Positions 6,745 through 15,392 of a DNA stretch of 64,000 nt are shown here, one piece after another. This DNA is from Streptomyces sp. f51 (GTDB taxonomy: Bacteria; Actinomycetota; Actinomycetes; Streptomycetales; Streptomycetaceae): assembly GCF_037940415.1 (NCBI RefSeq), contig NZ_CP149798.1, positions 7,535,001-7,599,000 of the forward strand, written 5' to 3'. Each line of letters begins with the position of its first letter. Position 1 is the stretch's first letter. Below the pieces are notes generated by a model. That model was not told the origin of the DNA, did not search any database, and worked only from the letters and a program-made list of their open reading frames with translations. The position numbers and the translations under genes are program-made.

Positions 6745-8735
6745 AACGGCTCCGCATCACCGGCAGGCGGCCCGCGACCGCTCTGCCACAGACCCCGCCC
6801 GCAGGCACGGCCACGCCCACGGGCACGGCCACGCCCACGGGCACGGTCGCGGACACGGCCACCGTTCCCGCCGCCCGCACGGCGGGCGCGCAGCCCTCGG
6901 CCCCGCCCGAGCTCGACTACAACGGGCGCAAGCACCGCCGTGCCATGGACGACGCCACCTTGTGGGACATGGCCCGCCGGATCCCGATGGCGCTCGCCCA
7001 GTCGGCCCGCCTCGCCTGGTCCGTCGACCGGCGCATGACGGTCACGATCATCGTGTGCCAGGTGCTGTCCGGCCTCGGCACGGCCGTCATGCTCACCGCG
7101 GTCTCCCGGGCGCTGCCCCACCTCACCACCCTCCACGCCCGCACCGGGCTGCGCCAGGCGTGGCCGGCCCTGGCCGTCGCGGTGGCCGCGATGGCCATGG
7201 GCGCCGGCATGTGGATCCTCGCGGACTGGGCCACCCGTCGGCTGAACCCGAAGATCGCCTCCGCCGCCGATCTCACCCTGGTCGACCTCCACATGAAGGC
7301 CGAGCTGTCCGCCTACGACACCGAAGGGTTCACCGACCGCAGCCAGGCCGCCGAGATCGGCGCCCTGCGCGCGGTCGACCTCGCCGACGACGCCAAGACC
7401 CTCACCAACGGCTTCGTCCAGCTGGTCTCGGCCGCGACCGTCCTCACCTCGCTGCACCCGCTGCTCCTGGGCGTCCTGCTGCTGTCGGTGATTCCCAGGG
7501 GCCTTGGCGGAGTGATCGCCGCGCGCATCGACTACCGCGTCCACGACCGCACCCTGTCCGCCCGCACCGTGCGCGGCATGATGCGCTGGTGGCTCACCAC
7601 CTCCGACCTCGCCGACGAACTGCGCGCCAACACCATGCGCCCCTACCTGCATTCCTGGTACCGGGCGATGTGCGACCGGGTCGAGGGACGCGAACTCGAA
7701 GGCGCACGACCGTACTTGCTGGTGACGCTCCTGGCGGCGTCCCTGGCGGGCCTGTTCACGCTCGGCATGTGGGCCGCGCTGGCGGCGCTCGTGCTGACCG
7801 GAGCCATGTCCACCGCGATCGCCGGCACCGCCATCGTCGCGTCGCAGACCGCCGGACGGGCGCTCAACTCCATCGTCCGGTACGGCGCGGTGATGTTCCA
7901 CCACGGCCTCTACCTGAGCGACTACTACACCTTCGTCGACGAGGTCCGCTCCATGACCACCGCCCGCGGTACCACCCAGGCCAAGGCGCCGGAGCGGATC
8001 CGTCTGTACGAGGCCGAGTTCACCTACCCGGGTAAGGAAAGCCCCGCTCTGCACCCGACCACCCTGACCCTCAACCGCGGCGAGGTCGTCGCCCTCGTCG
8101 GCGAGAACGGCGCCGGCAAGTCGACCCTCATCCGACTGCTCACCGGACTGACCGTGCCCACCGGCGGAACCGTCCACTGGGACGACACCGAACTCGCCAC
8201 CACCGACGCCGAGTCGGCCTGGCGGCACGTCGGCCTCGTCCCCCAGAAGAACGGGCACTGGCCGCTGCGCGCCCGGGAGAACATCACCCTCGGCCAGCCC
8301 CGCGAACACGGCGACGAACGCGTCTGGGACGCGGCGGAACGCGTCGGAATGACCACGGCGCTCCAGGGTCTCCCGGACCGGCTCGACACCCTGCTGGCCC
8401 GCTCGGTCTGGGGCGGGCACGAACTGTCCGGCGGGCAGTGGCAGCGTCTGGCGTGCGCGCGGGCCCTGTACCGGGAACCGGCCGTGCTGGTTCTGGACGA
8501 GCCGACCAGCGAGATGGACGCCCGCGGCGAGCACCAGATCTTCCGCGAGCTGCGCGCGATGGCCCCGGACCGGATCACCGTGGTCGTCACCCACCGCCTG
8601 GACAACGTGAGGATGGCCGACCGCGTCATCGTCCTCGACCAGGGACGCATCCGCGAGGAGGGCACCTTCGACGCCCTCGTCGCCACCGAGGGCAGCCTGC
8701 TGGGCGAGCTGTACGCGCTCGCCCAGGACCGCTGA
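6741..8735 (+). CDS. ABC exporter, fused membrane and ATPase domains
   Basis: 664 aa. An N-terminal extension of about 65 residues is Thr/Pro/Ala-rich and contains two copies of an 18-bp repeat (about 6805-6846). Then comes a six-helix-type membrane domain (about residues 90-390) and an ATPase domain with Walker A GENGAGKST near 454, Q-loop PQKNGHW, signature LSGGQWQR near 562, Walker B VLVLDEPTSEMD and H-loop VVTHR. This is the half-exporter layout, working as a homodimer or with a partner. GTG 6741 overlaps the previous stop. Context suggests export of the product of this three-gene operon. Confidence 0.85.
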   Translation: MKRLRITGRRPATALPQTPPAGTATPTGTATPTGTVADTATVPAARTAGAQPSAPPELDYNGRKHRRAMDDATLWDMARRIPMALAQSARLAWSVDRRMTVTIIVCQVLSGLGTAVMLTAVSRALPHLTTLHARTGLRQAWPALAVAVAAMAMGAGMWILADWATRRLNPKIASAADLTLVDLHMKAELSAYDTEGFTDRSQAAEIGALRAVDLADDAKTLTNGFVQLVSAATVLTSLHPLLLGVLLLSVIPRGLGGVIAARIDYRVHDRTLSARTVRGMMRWWLTTSDLADELRANTMRPYLHSWYRAMCDRVEGRELEGARPYLLVTLLAASLAGLFTLGMWAALAALVLTGAMSTAIAGTAIVASQTAGRALNSIVRYGAVMFHHGLYLSDYYTFVDEVRSMTTARGTTQAKAPERIRLYEAEFTYPGKESPALHPTTLTLNRGEVVALVGENGAGKSTLIRLLTGLTVPTGGTVHWDDTELATTDAESAWRHVGLVPQKNGHWPLRARENITLGQPREHGDERVWDAAERVGMTTALQGLPDRLDTLLARSVWGGHELSGGQWQRLACARALYREPAVLVLDEPTSEMDARGEHQIFRELRAMAPDRITVVVTHRLDNVRMADRVIVLDQGRIREEGTFDALVATEGSLLGELYALAQDR

Positions 8736-8751
8736 CCTCCCTCCCCCCACC

Positions 8752-8786
8752 GGCGGGGCCCGCCCAGGCGCGGCCCCGCCGCTTTT
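8752..8786 (+). terminator. Terminator after ABC exporter
   Basis: Stem GGCGGGGCC / GGCCCCGCC (8752-8760, 8772-8780), 11-nt loop, followed by GCTTTT. It lies 17 nt after the stop. Confidence 0.8.
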
Positions 8787-9009
8787 CTCGCCGCCTCGTT
8801 GGACGAGGCAGTGCGCCGCGGTCACGCGGTGGCCACGACCTCCCGCACGCAGGCGCTCACACCGGCGTTGCGGGTGGCCGGGATCCGTTACGCAGACGAG
8901 AGATCGTCCCAGCCGCCACCTTCGCGGCCACCACGTTCGCCTCGGCCCCGGCCGCCCGGGGAAGGGAAATGATTGGTCCGACGGTTCAGACGGCCCGTAG
9001 CATCCGCCC

Positions 9010-9660
9010 ATGATCGAGGACGAGGCGGAGACGGTGAACGGGGACGCTGTGGGGGAGGAGCGGGAGGACGGGGACGCGGAAGCACCCCGGGTGGTCTCCT
9101 GGCAGGGCAGGGGCATCGCCCTGGCGCCGCTCGACGTCGACGATGCGGAGCTCGTCCAGGTCTGGCGCGCCGACCCCGCGGCGGCCCACGAGGTCGGCAT
9201 GTGGCCGCTCGCGCTGTCCGCCGTGCGCGACCGCATCCAGCGGGACCTCGACGACAACGACCGCGACGACTTCCTCGTCCTGCTCCCCGACGGCACGCCG
9301 ATCGGCCACATCGCCCTGACCGACCAGGACGTGGTCGACGGAACGGCCGAGATCACCTTGATGCTGGACCCGGGCCACCGGGGCCGGGGACACGGCACGG
9401 CCGCCGTGGACGCGCTGGTCGACCTGGCCTTCGGCGAACTCCCCATGCACCGTGTCCAGGCCGTCACCCACACCACCAACGCCGCGGCTCTCGCCGTCCT
9501 GGCCAGGGCCGGGTTCGTGCGGGAAGGGGTGCGCCGCTCCGCCTGTCTGCACCGGGGCCGCCGGTACGACATCGCGGTGCTGGCCCTGCTCCGCGACGAG
9601 TGGCAGGCGCTCGCCCGACCCCGGTCCTGGGACGCGCCGGTCGCCGGCCCGGTGACCTGA
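9010..9660 (+). CDS. GNAT-family N-acetyltransferase
   Basis: 216 aa. After an acidic N-terminal extension of about 28 residues comes a RimJ/RimL-like GNAT domain: LAPLDVDDAELVQVW, IGHIALTDQDVV, the acetyl-CoA loop RGRGHGTAAV, NAAALAVLARAGFVREG. The substrate may be a protein N-terminus or a small molecule. The gap before it (8787-9009) holds a short protein-like stretch, LDEAVRRGHAVATTSRTQAL, without a start, possibly a gene remnant. The gene appears monocistronic. Confidence 0.8.
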   Translation: MIEDEAETVNGDAVGEEREDGDAEAPRVVSWQGRGIALAPLDVDDAELVQVWRADPAAAHEVGMWPLALSAVRDRIQRDLDDNDRDDFLVLLPDGTPIGHIALTDQDVVDGTAEITLMLDPGHRGRGHGTAAVDALVDLAFGELPMHRVQAVTHTTNAAALAVLARAGFVREGVRRSACLHRGRRYDIAVLALLRDEWQALARPRSWDAPVAGPVT

Positions 9661-9796
9661 GACAGCGGCTCCCGGCAGTCCGGTGTCGCGGTCCCGTGGC
9701 GTCCGTTCCAGCCCGCGAGCCCGGCCCTGGAGACCGGATGGTCACCGATCCTCCAACCGGCGAGGAACTTCCGGCTCAAGTCACTAGGATCGGGAC

Positions 9797-10741
9797 ATGG
9801 CCCTGATCATGAGCGACGTGGACCGGTTCGAGGCGGCCAGGCCCCGGCTGGAGGCCATCGCCTACCGGCTGCTCGGCTCGTCGGGTGATGCGGAGGACGC
9901 CGTGCAGGAGACGTTCCTGCGCTGGCAGGCGGCCGACACCGGCCGGATCGAGGTGCCCGAGGCCTGGCTCACCAAGGTGCTCACCAACTACTGCCTCAAC
10001 CAGCTCACTTCGGCCCGCGCCCGACGCGAGACGTACGTGGGGCGCTGGCTGCCCGAACCGCTGCTCGCCGGTGACCCGATGCTCGGCCCCGCCGACACCG
10101 CCGAACAGCGCGAGTCGGTCTCGTACGCCGTCCTCGTCCTGCTGGAGCGCCTCGCACCCAAGGAGCGCGCGGTGTACGTCCTGAGGGAGGCCTTCGGCTA
10201 CCCGCACCAGGAGATCGCCGCGATCCTGGACATCACCGAGGCGGCCGGCCAGCAGATCCACCACCGGGCCAAGAAGCACATCGCCGAGGGCAGGGCGCGC
10301 ACCGAGGTCGACGAGACTGCCGCCCGGCGGATCGTCGAGGAGTTCCTGACGGCGGCCACCAGTGGCCGTACCGAACCCCTGATCCGCCTGCTCACGCAGG
10401 ACGCCGTGTCGGTCGGCGACGGCGGGGGCAAGATCCCGGCCCGCGCGAAGGCCTTCGAGGGCGCGCTCGCGGTCGCCACCTTCGTGCGCGGGCTGTTCAA
10501 GCCCAGCGAGGCCAAGCGGAAGTACGTCGGCGGCGCGCCCGAGATGTACGCCGCCATCGCCAACGGCGGGCCCGCGATCGTCGCGGTCGTGGACGGCAGG
10601 GTCGTCGGGATCAGCTGCCTGGAGGTCACGGCGGACGGCATCGTGGCGGTCCGCAGCCAGGTCAACCCCGACAAACTCGTCCGCGCGACCGAACAGTGGG
10701 CCGCCACAGGCCGTGGGCAGGACCCGTTCTGCATCCTCTGA
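9797..10741 (+). CDS. ECF41-type RNA polymerase sigma factor (SigJ-like)
   Basis: 314 aa. Region 2 (FEAARPRLEAIAYRLLGSSG, DAEDAVQETFLRW) and region 4 (AVYVLREAFGYPHQEIA, QIHHRAKKHI) are followed by a C-terminal SnoaL-like domain of about 120 residues, the ECF41 hallmark. The linker WLPEPL, the DGGGK loop and the terminal NPDKL motif, which in this group modulate activity in place of an anti-sigma factor, are all present. ATG 9797 is followed by a second Met at codon 5, so the exact start is open. The oxidoreductase next door is a probable target. Confidence 0.9.
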   Translation: MALIMSDVDRFEAARPRLEAIAYRLLGSSGDAEDAVQETFLRWQAADTGRIEVPEAWLTKVLTNYCLNQLTSARARRETYVGRWLPEPLLAGDPMLGPADTAEQRESVSYAVLVLLERLAPKERAVYVLREAFGYPHQEIAAILDITEAAGQQIHHRAKKHIAEGRARTEVDETAARRIVEEFLTAATSGRTEPLIRLLTQDAVSVGDGGGKIPARAKAFEGALAVATFVRGLFKPSEAKRKYVGGAPEMYAAIANGGPAIVAVVDGRVVGISCLEVTADGIVAVRSQVNPDKLVRATEQWAATGRGQDPFCIL

Positions 10742-10863
10742 CACCGTCCGATCCGATGTGACGCAGGACACATCTCGTTCCTGTCAGGAAACGCCGGGCT
10801 GTCCGGTTCAAGAGGCGACACCACGCCGGACAACGGCGCACCCCTCCTGACAGGAGTACGGAC

Positions 10864-12060
10864 ATGCAGCACCGCATCGTCGTCCTCGGCGCCGGCTACA
10901 CCGGAGCCACCGCCGCAGGCCGCCTCGCCAGGCGGCTGCACCGCGAGGACGTCACCATCACCCTCGTCAACCCCGAGCCCGACTTCGTCGAGCGCGTCCG
11001 GATGCACCAGCTCGCCACCGGCCAGGAACTCAGGCCGCGCCCGCTCGGCGAGATGTTCGCCGGCACCGGTGTGGAGCTGAAGATCGCGAGGGTCACGGCC
11101 GTGGACGTCGACCGCAGGACGGTCGGGGTCACCGGCGCCGACGGCCCGGCCGAGCTCGTCTACGACACCCTGGTCTACGCCCTGGGCAGCGGCTGGAACG
11201 ACGGGGGCGTCCCGGGTGCGGCCGAACACGCCCACGAGATCGCCGGCCGCCCTGGTGCCCGCCGGCTGCGCGAGCGCCTGGACGCCCTGGACGCCGGTCT
11301 GCCCGTGGTGGTCGTCGGCGGCGGCCTGACCGGCGTGGAGGCCGTGACGGAGATCGCCGAGATGCGCCCGGACCTCCATGTCTCCCTGGCCGCCCACGGA
11401 GCCCTCGGCGACTGGCTCTCGGACAAGGGCCGCGCCCACCTGCGCAAGGTGACCGGCCGGCTGGGCATCGAGGTCCACGAGCACGCGGCGGTCACCGCCG
11501 TGACCCCGGACGCGGTCACGATCGCCGACGGCCGCAGCCTTCCCGCCGCGGTCACCGTCTGGACCACCGGCTTCGCCGTCCATCCCATCGCCCGGGCCAC
11601 CACCCTGGAGACCACCGAGCACGGCCGGATCAAGGTCGACGCCACCATGCGTTCGGTGTCCCACCCCGACGTGTACGCCGTCGGTGACGCCGCGCTGGCC
11701 GCCGGCCCCCAGGGCAAGCCGCTGCGCATGTCCTGCGCCTCGGGCGTCCCCATGGCCTGGCAGGCCGCCGACGCCATCGCCGCCCGCCTCGCCGGCACGA
11801 AGGTCCCGCGCGTCTCCATCCGCTACTTCCAGCAGTGCGTCTCGCTGGGCCGCGGCGAGGGCCTGATCCAGTTCGTCACCGCGGACGACCGGGCCGTCGA
11901 CCGCGCCCTGACGGGCCGCACGGCCGCCCTCTACAAGGAACTCATCTGCAAGGGCGCGGCCTGGGGCGTCGCCAACCCGACGGTGGGCATGCCGTCCCGG
12001 CGCCGCCGCGTCGTACGCCAGGAGACCCCGGACCGGGCGGGGGCGGAGGCGACCGCCTGA
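10864..12060 (+). CDS. FAD/NAD(P)-dependent oxidoreductase (NDH-2-like)
   Basis: 398 aa. An N-terminal FAD-binding Rossmann motif (VVLGAGYTGATAAG, residues 6-19), a second dinucleotide motif VVVGGGLTGVEAV near 150, and the C-terminal FAD loop VYAVGDAALAAGP place it in the type II NADH dehydrogenase / AIF-like family. ATG 10864 has CAGGAG in front (10851-10856). A TGTCAGG at 10782-10788 resembles the -35 of ECF41 promoters; the matching -10 is unclear. The pairing with an ECF41 gene fits that group, where the target is usually an adjacent redox enzyme. Confidence 0.85.
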   Translation: MQHRIVVLGAGYTGATAAGRLARRLHREDVTITLVNPEPDFVERVRMHQLATGQELRPRPLGEMFAGTGVELKIARVTAVDVDRRTVGVTGADGPAELVYDTLVYALGSGWNDGGVPGAAEHAHEIAGRPGARRLRERLDALDAGLPVVVVGGGLTGVEAVTEIAEMRPDLHVSLAAHGALGDWLSDKGRAHLRKVTGRLGIEVHEHAAVTAVTPDAVTIADGRSLPAAVTVWTTGFAVHPIARATTLETTEHGRIKVDATMRSVSHPDVYAVGDAALAAGPQGKPLRMSCASGVPMAWQAADAIAARLAGTKVPRVSIRYFQQCVSLGRGEGLIQFVTADDRAVDRALTGRTAALYKELICKGAAWGVANPTVGMPSRRRRVVRQETPDRAGAEATA

Positions 12061-12122
12061 GGGGCTCTGGAGGGCCCCACAGTGACAGCGCACGCCGGGC
12101 CGTGCCCCCTCCGGGCATGCGC

Positions 12123-12128
12123 TACGAT
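12123..12128 (+). promoter_or_regulatory. -10 element of small RNA copy 2
   Basis: TACGAT in the same context as copy 1; the block GCGCTACGATTGATCTTGAG is shared by both copies. Confidence 0.45.
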
Positions 12129-12134
12129 TGATCT

Positions 12135-12285
12135 TGAGCTGATCGGCGCACACCGCACCGCTTCGGTGATGCGTTGGTGGTCCAAGGAAAGACGCCCCGC
12201 TTCCTGCGGGGAAATGCAGGTGCAAGGCCTGCCCGGCGCTCTGTGAAGACCCTGTCCCGCGTTCTGCGGGACGGGGTCTTTTTTT
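12135..12285 (+). ncRNA. Structured small RNA, copy 2
   Basis: Nearly identical to 711-859, with the same three internal hairpins and terminator. Differences from copy 1 are few and fall mostly in loops or as stem-preserving changes. It sits 75 nt after the oxidoreductase stop but carries its own -10, so it is probably an independent transcript. The target is unknown. The accessible C/G-rich hairpin loops and the ATGCAGGTGCAAGG segment are candidate pairing regions. Confidence 0.65.
12248..12285 (+). terminator. Rho-independent terminator of small RNA copy 2
   Basis: A 13-bp stem (12248-12260 with 12266-12278) with one G-T wobble, loop GTTCT, then seven Ts. Relative to copy 1 the second pair is A-T instead of G-C, changed on both sides. 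Confidence 0.85.
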
Positions 12286-12363
12286 GCGGTCCACGGCTTC
12301 TGCTCTTCGGGTCCGACCGCTTCGGATCCGACCGCTTCGGGCGGTGTCAGCCGGCCACGCCGG

Positions 12364-12894
12364 TCAGTAGCCGCCGCTCGACGACGACGGCGGGGCCTTC
12401 GTGATCGCCTTGCCGTCGGTGCCCAGCACGTACCACTTGGCGCCGAACGCGTCGAGCCCCTGCCCGTTGGTCTGCCCGGCCTTGGTGTCCTCGGTGAACG
12501 TGTAGAGCGGGTGCCCGTTGTACGTGACCTGCTTCGAGCCGTCGCTGCGCGTGATGGTCGACAGCAGCTTGCTGTTGACACCGCCTCCCGCGGTCGGCTT
12601 GCCCTGAGCCTTCAGCGGCGGCCACGCCTTGGCGCAGTCCCCGTTGCAGGTGGACTTGTTGGTCTTGTCGGACTGGAAGAGGTACAGGGTGTGCCCCTTG
12701 CTGTTGACCAGGATCTTGCCCAGCGGACCGGACTTGGTGGACACCGTCGCTGAGGACGAGGTGCTCGTCGCCGCCGGCGCCGCCTGTACGCCGTGTGCGC
12801 CGCCGGGGCTGCCGCCGGCGTACGCCATGGTGGCCGTGGACAGGAAGAGCGCGGTTCCGGTCGCTGCGATGAATGCTCGGGTGTGGTGGTTCAC
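12364..12894 (-). CDS. Secreted COG4315-type lipoprotein-like repeat protein
   Basis: 176 aa. The signal peptide (AFIAATGTALFLSTATMAYA) is followed by a Ser/Thr/Ala linker and two copies of the short domain typical of COG4315 proteins: GKILVNSKGHTLYLFQSDK with CNGDCAKAWPPL, and QVTYNGHPLYTFTEDTKAG with a GKWYVLG-like end. No lipobox Cys is seen, so secretion without anchoring is likely. GTG 12894 follows GGAGGAC; longer upstream frames lack a signal peptide at the right place. The role is unknown in the family. Confidence 0.85.
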   Translation of the reverse strand: MNHHTRAFIAATGTALFLSTATMAYAGGSPGGAHGVQAAPAATSTSSSATVSTKSGPLGKILVNSKGHTLYLFQSDKTNKSTCNGDCAKAWPPLKAQGKPTAGGGVNSKLLSTITRSDGSKQVTYNGHPLYTFTEDTKAGQTNGQGLDAFGAKWYVLGTDGKAITKAPPSSSSGGY

Positions 12895-13075
12895 GAGAAG
12901 TCCTCCGGCTGCGATCGCCTCGGAGTGTCTTGCGGCCGTCGTACGGCTCGCACTCCCGTACCTTCCATTACACGCCAAACGTGACCCCCCGGCCACAGGA
13001 CCCTCCCGCGGCACGCTCTCCCTGACGTGGTGGACTGCGGCGCGTCCCCTCGGCGGTGTTCGGGCGGCGCTTGCG

Positions 13076-13753
13076 TCAGGTGATGAGCAGGCGCAGTTCG
13101 GCCTGGGCTCGTTCGACGAGCTTCTTGGCGGTGTGGTCGGAGACTTCGAGGTGGCGGCCGATCTGGCGGAACGACCGTCCTGGCTGGTCGTCCAGGCCGT
13201 AGCGCAGGACCAATGCCTCGGCCTGACGTGGGTCGATGCGGGCCAGAGCTGCGCGGGCCGCCTCGGTGAAGTCCAGGGCCATCACGGTGAGTTCGGGGTC
13301 GTCGAAGACGTAACCGGGTGCGGGCAGTTCTTCGTCGTCCTCGCGGGCGGAGGTACGAAGCTGCCGGTGGAGGGCTGTGACGGTCGCCGGCGAGATGCCC
13401 AGGCACGCGGCCGCAAGGTTCAGGCTGTCCGCGTTCTCGTCGAGGGCGCGGCGCAGGGCCACGGTGCGGCCGACGAGATCGGCGGGCACGACGGCGGGGA
13501 ACTCCTGCTGGGAGATGGCTCTCTGGATCTCCTTGCGCACCCACGTGTGCGCGTAGGCCCCGAAGGGCACGGCGCGATCGGGGTCGAAGCGGCTCGCGGC
13601 GATCAGGAGTCCGAGCATGCCGGCCTGTCGCAGGTCCGCCCGATCGATGTGCCAGGTGCGGTAGCGGGCGGCCTCCCGTTCGACGAGGTGGCCGTGATCG
13701 GTGACCAGACGTTCACGCTCAGAGACGGCCGGTCCGGTCCGGTACCTGTTCAC
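13076..13753 (-). CDS. Sigma-70 family RNA polymerase sigma factor
   Basis: 225 aa. Region 2 is clear (ADLRQAGMLGLLIAASRFDP, FGAYAHTWVRKEIQRAI). Region 3-like sequence follows (LNLAAACLGISPATVTALHR), then region 4 with ALVLRYGLDDQPGRSFRQIG and an HTH ending DHTAKKLVERAQAEL. It is shorter than housekeeping HrdB because region 1.1 is absent. GTG 13753 has CAGGAGA at a good distance; the longer frame upstream overlaps the divergent gene at 13899 and has no sigma-like content. The divergent hypothetical gene may share its promoter region. Confidence 0.85.
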   Translation of the reverse strand: MNRYRTGPAVSERERLVTDHGHLVEREAARYRTWHIDRADLRQAGMLGLLIAASRFDPDRAVPFGAYAHTWVRKEIQRAISQQEFPAVVPADLVGRTVALRRALDENADSLNLAAACLGISPATVTALHRQLRTSAREDDEELPAPGYVFDDPELTVMALDFTEAARAALARIDPRQAEALVLRYGLDDQPGRSFRQIGRHLEVSDHTAKKLVERAQAELRLLIT

Positions 13754-13898
13754 CGCGATGGTCTCCTGATGCTCCGTGCTCGTCCGACTTCCCCTTCCAC
13801 AGATACCGGGAAGACGACGGGACGCGAGGTTCGCATCGCGGCCGGTGACCGGTATCACCTGGGGCGGCCGAGCACCCCCGCCCCTGGAAGGTCGTCGC

Positions 13899-14354
13899 AT
13901 GTCCGATGTCAGCAGCACCGCCTGGAAGCCGTTCGAGATCATCCCGTACGGGGTGGTCCTCCATGTGCCGACGGACTGGGAGGCGCTGCCGCCCGTTCCG
14001 GCGAACGGGCCGGAGATCCTGCGGGCCACCGGAGGCGCGGGCCGGATGCTGATCGTCTTCAAGATGCCGGCCGGAGGGCTGACCGCGGCGCAGGTGGCGG
14101 ACAAGGCTCAGGAGAAGCTCGCGGCCCACGGCTTCGCGGACTTCACACGCACGGAGACCCGGTTCGCCGGGCGGTCGGGAGTGGCACTCGACTTCGTCAC
14201 CCGCGACGGCGACGGGAAGGTCGCACGCCGGACGCGGGAGTACTTCGCCGTGCGCGGAAACGCCGCCTTCGTACTCGGTATGGGCAGCGCCAGCTGGGCG
14301 GAGCACCTGCCGCTCATCGAGCAGATCGCGGAGCGATTCGAACTCGCCGACTGA
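13899..14354 (+). CDS. Hypothetical protein, PsbP/DUF1795-like fold
   Basis: 151 aa, soluble, no signal peptide. The pattern of an amphipathic beta sheet with VVLHVPTDWEALPP, MLIVFKMPAGGLTAAQVA, and a final helix HLPLIEQIAERFEL resembles small Mog1/PsbP-like (DUF1795) proteins. ATG 13899 follows GGAAGG. It is divergent from the sigma factor. No function can be assigned. Confidence 0.6.
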   Translation: MSDVSSTAWKPFEIIPYGVVLHVPTDWEALPPVPANGPEILRATGGAGRMLIVFKMPAGGLTAAQVADKAQEKLAAHGFADFTRTETRFAGRSGVALDFVTRDGDGKVARRTREYFAVRGNAAFVLGMGSASWAEHLPLIEQIAERFELAD

Positions 14355-14405
14355 CCCGCGAGGTTCGAAGCAGAGCGTCCGTCGGCCTCGACCGGGCCGG
14401 CAGCA

Positions 14406-14440
14406 CCGGAAGCCTTCGTGAGCCACTCGAAGGCTTCCGG
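14406..14440. terminator. Bidirectional terminator hairpin
   Basis: A perfect 13-bp stem CCGGAAGCCTTCG / CGAAGGCTTCCGG with a 9-nt loop, between two convergent genes. Confidence 0.75.
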
Positions 14441-14493
14441 CGCACCGAGTTCACACGGTCGGCCCGGGATCCACAGGACTCCGGACGGAGCCG

Positions 14494-15345
14494 TCAGCGA
14501 GCGAGTCCGGTCTCCACGGGGCGGGACTCGTCACGGCTGTAGGCGGACCATCCCCCGACGAAGAGCCGGCCGGGACGCAGACCCACGTGCTCGAGAGCCA
14601 GGAGGTTGTGACAGGCCGTCACGCCCGAGCCGCAGTACGACACGACCTTCGGCGAGGAGTCCTGGTCCACTCCCGCGGCGGCGAAGTTGTCGCGGATCCG
14701 CTGCTCGGGCAGGAGGCGTCCCTGGCCGTCCAGGTTCTCCCGGCAGGGGACGTTCACCGCCCCCGGAACGTGGCCGGGGCGCGGGTCGACCGGATCCTGC
14801 TCGCCTGCGAACCGGTCACGGTTGCGGGCGTCGACCGCCAGGACGTCAGGTCCCACCACTTGGTCGGCCGCCGCCAGGGCCTCCGCGGGCCAGGCGCGTA
14901 CGGAGAAGTCGGCCTCGGTGGGCGCCGGTTCCCCCACGGTCAGGGAGCCGGGGTGTGCCTGGAGATAGGCGGCGAGTCCGCCGTCGAGGACCGCCGCGCG
15001 ACGACCGGTGCTCCGCAGCATCCACACCAGCCGGGCCGCGATGACTCCGCCTTGGTCGTCGTAGGCCACGACGATGTCGTCGTCGTGGATGCCCAACGCC
15101 CGCATGCCCTCGCTGAACAGCTCCGGTGACGGCAACGGATTCCGTCCGCCCTCCGGTGTCGCGGGCCCCGTCAGCCAGCGGTCGAGGTCCACGAACACCG
15201 CACCCGGCAGATGTCCCTCCTCGTACGCCGCCCGCCCGGATCGGCCATCCAGATACCACCTCACGTCCGCCAGGACCACGTGCCCCGGCAGGCCGTTCAG
15301 CTCTTCAACCTGCGCGAACGGCGAGACATCCACAAGTTCACTCAT
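14494..15345 (-). CDS. Sulfurtransferase, two rhodanese domains
   Basis: 283 aa. The N-terminal inactive rhodanese domain (VVLADVRWYLDG, LPGAVFVDLDRW) and a C-terminal domain with active-site loop SYCGSGVTA (catalytic Cys) and the ending GGWSAYSRD are typical of thiosulfate/3-mercaptopyruvate sulfurtransferases (SseA type). They transfer sulfur to cyanide or thiols. ATG 15345 begins MSELVDVSPF. The longer upstream frame adds 12 unrelated residues. Monocistronic; ends at the shared hairpin. Confidence 0.9.
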   Translation of the reverse strand: MSELVDVSPFAQVEELNGLPGHVVLADVRWYLDGRSGRAAYEEGHLPGAVFVDLDRWLTGPATPEGGRNPLPSPELFSEGMRALGIHDDDIVVAYDDQGGVIAARLVWMLRSTGRRAAVLDGGLAAYLQAHPGSLTVGEPAPTEADFSVRAWPAEALAAADQVVGPDVLAVDARNRDRFAGEQDPVDPRPGHVPGAVNVPCRENLDGQGRLLPEQRIRDNFAAAGVDQDSSPKVVSYCGSGVTACHNLLALEHVGLRPGRLFVGGWSAYSRDESRPVETGLAR

Positions 15346-15392
15346 GCGGCGACCGTAACCAGCCGTCCACCATACGAGCAAGATCGTTCCGC

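Noticed and set aside
5714..8735. Class V lanthipeptide-type cluster
   Set aside because: An APH-like protein and exporter are present, but the peptide has no Cys or Thr and no HopA1-like or LanY-like protein is near.
6714..9779. A 1,021-codon open frame on the minus strand
   Set aside because: It is antisense to the ABC and GNAT genes, whose motifs are unmistakable. Long antisense frames are a normal effect of high GC at third positions.
10198..12294. A 698-codon minus-strand open frame
   Set aside because: Antisense to the ECF41 and oxidoreductase genes; no domain or start signal.
12629..14542. A 637-codon plus-strand open frame
   Set aside because: Antisense to the COG4315 protein and sigma factor genes; composition is not protein-like.
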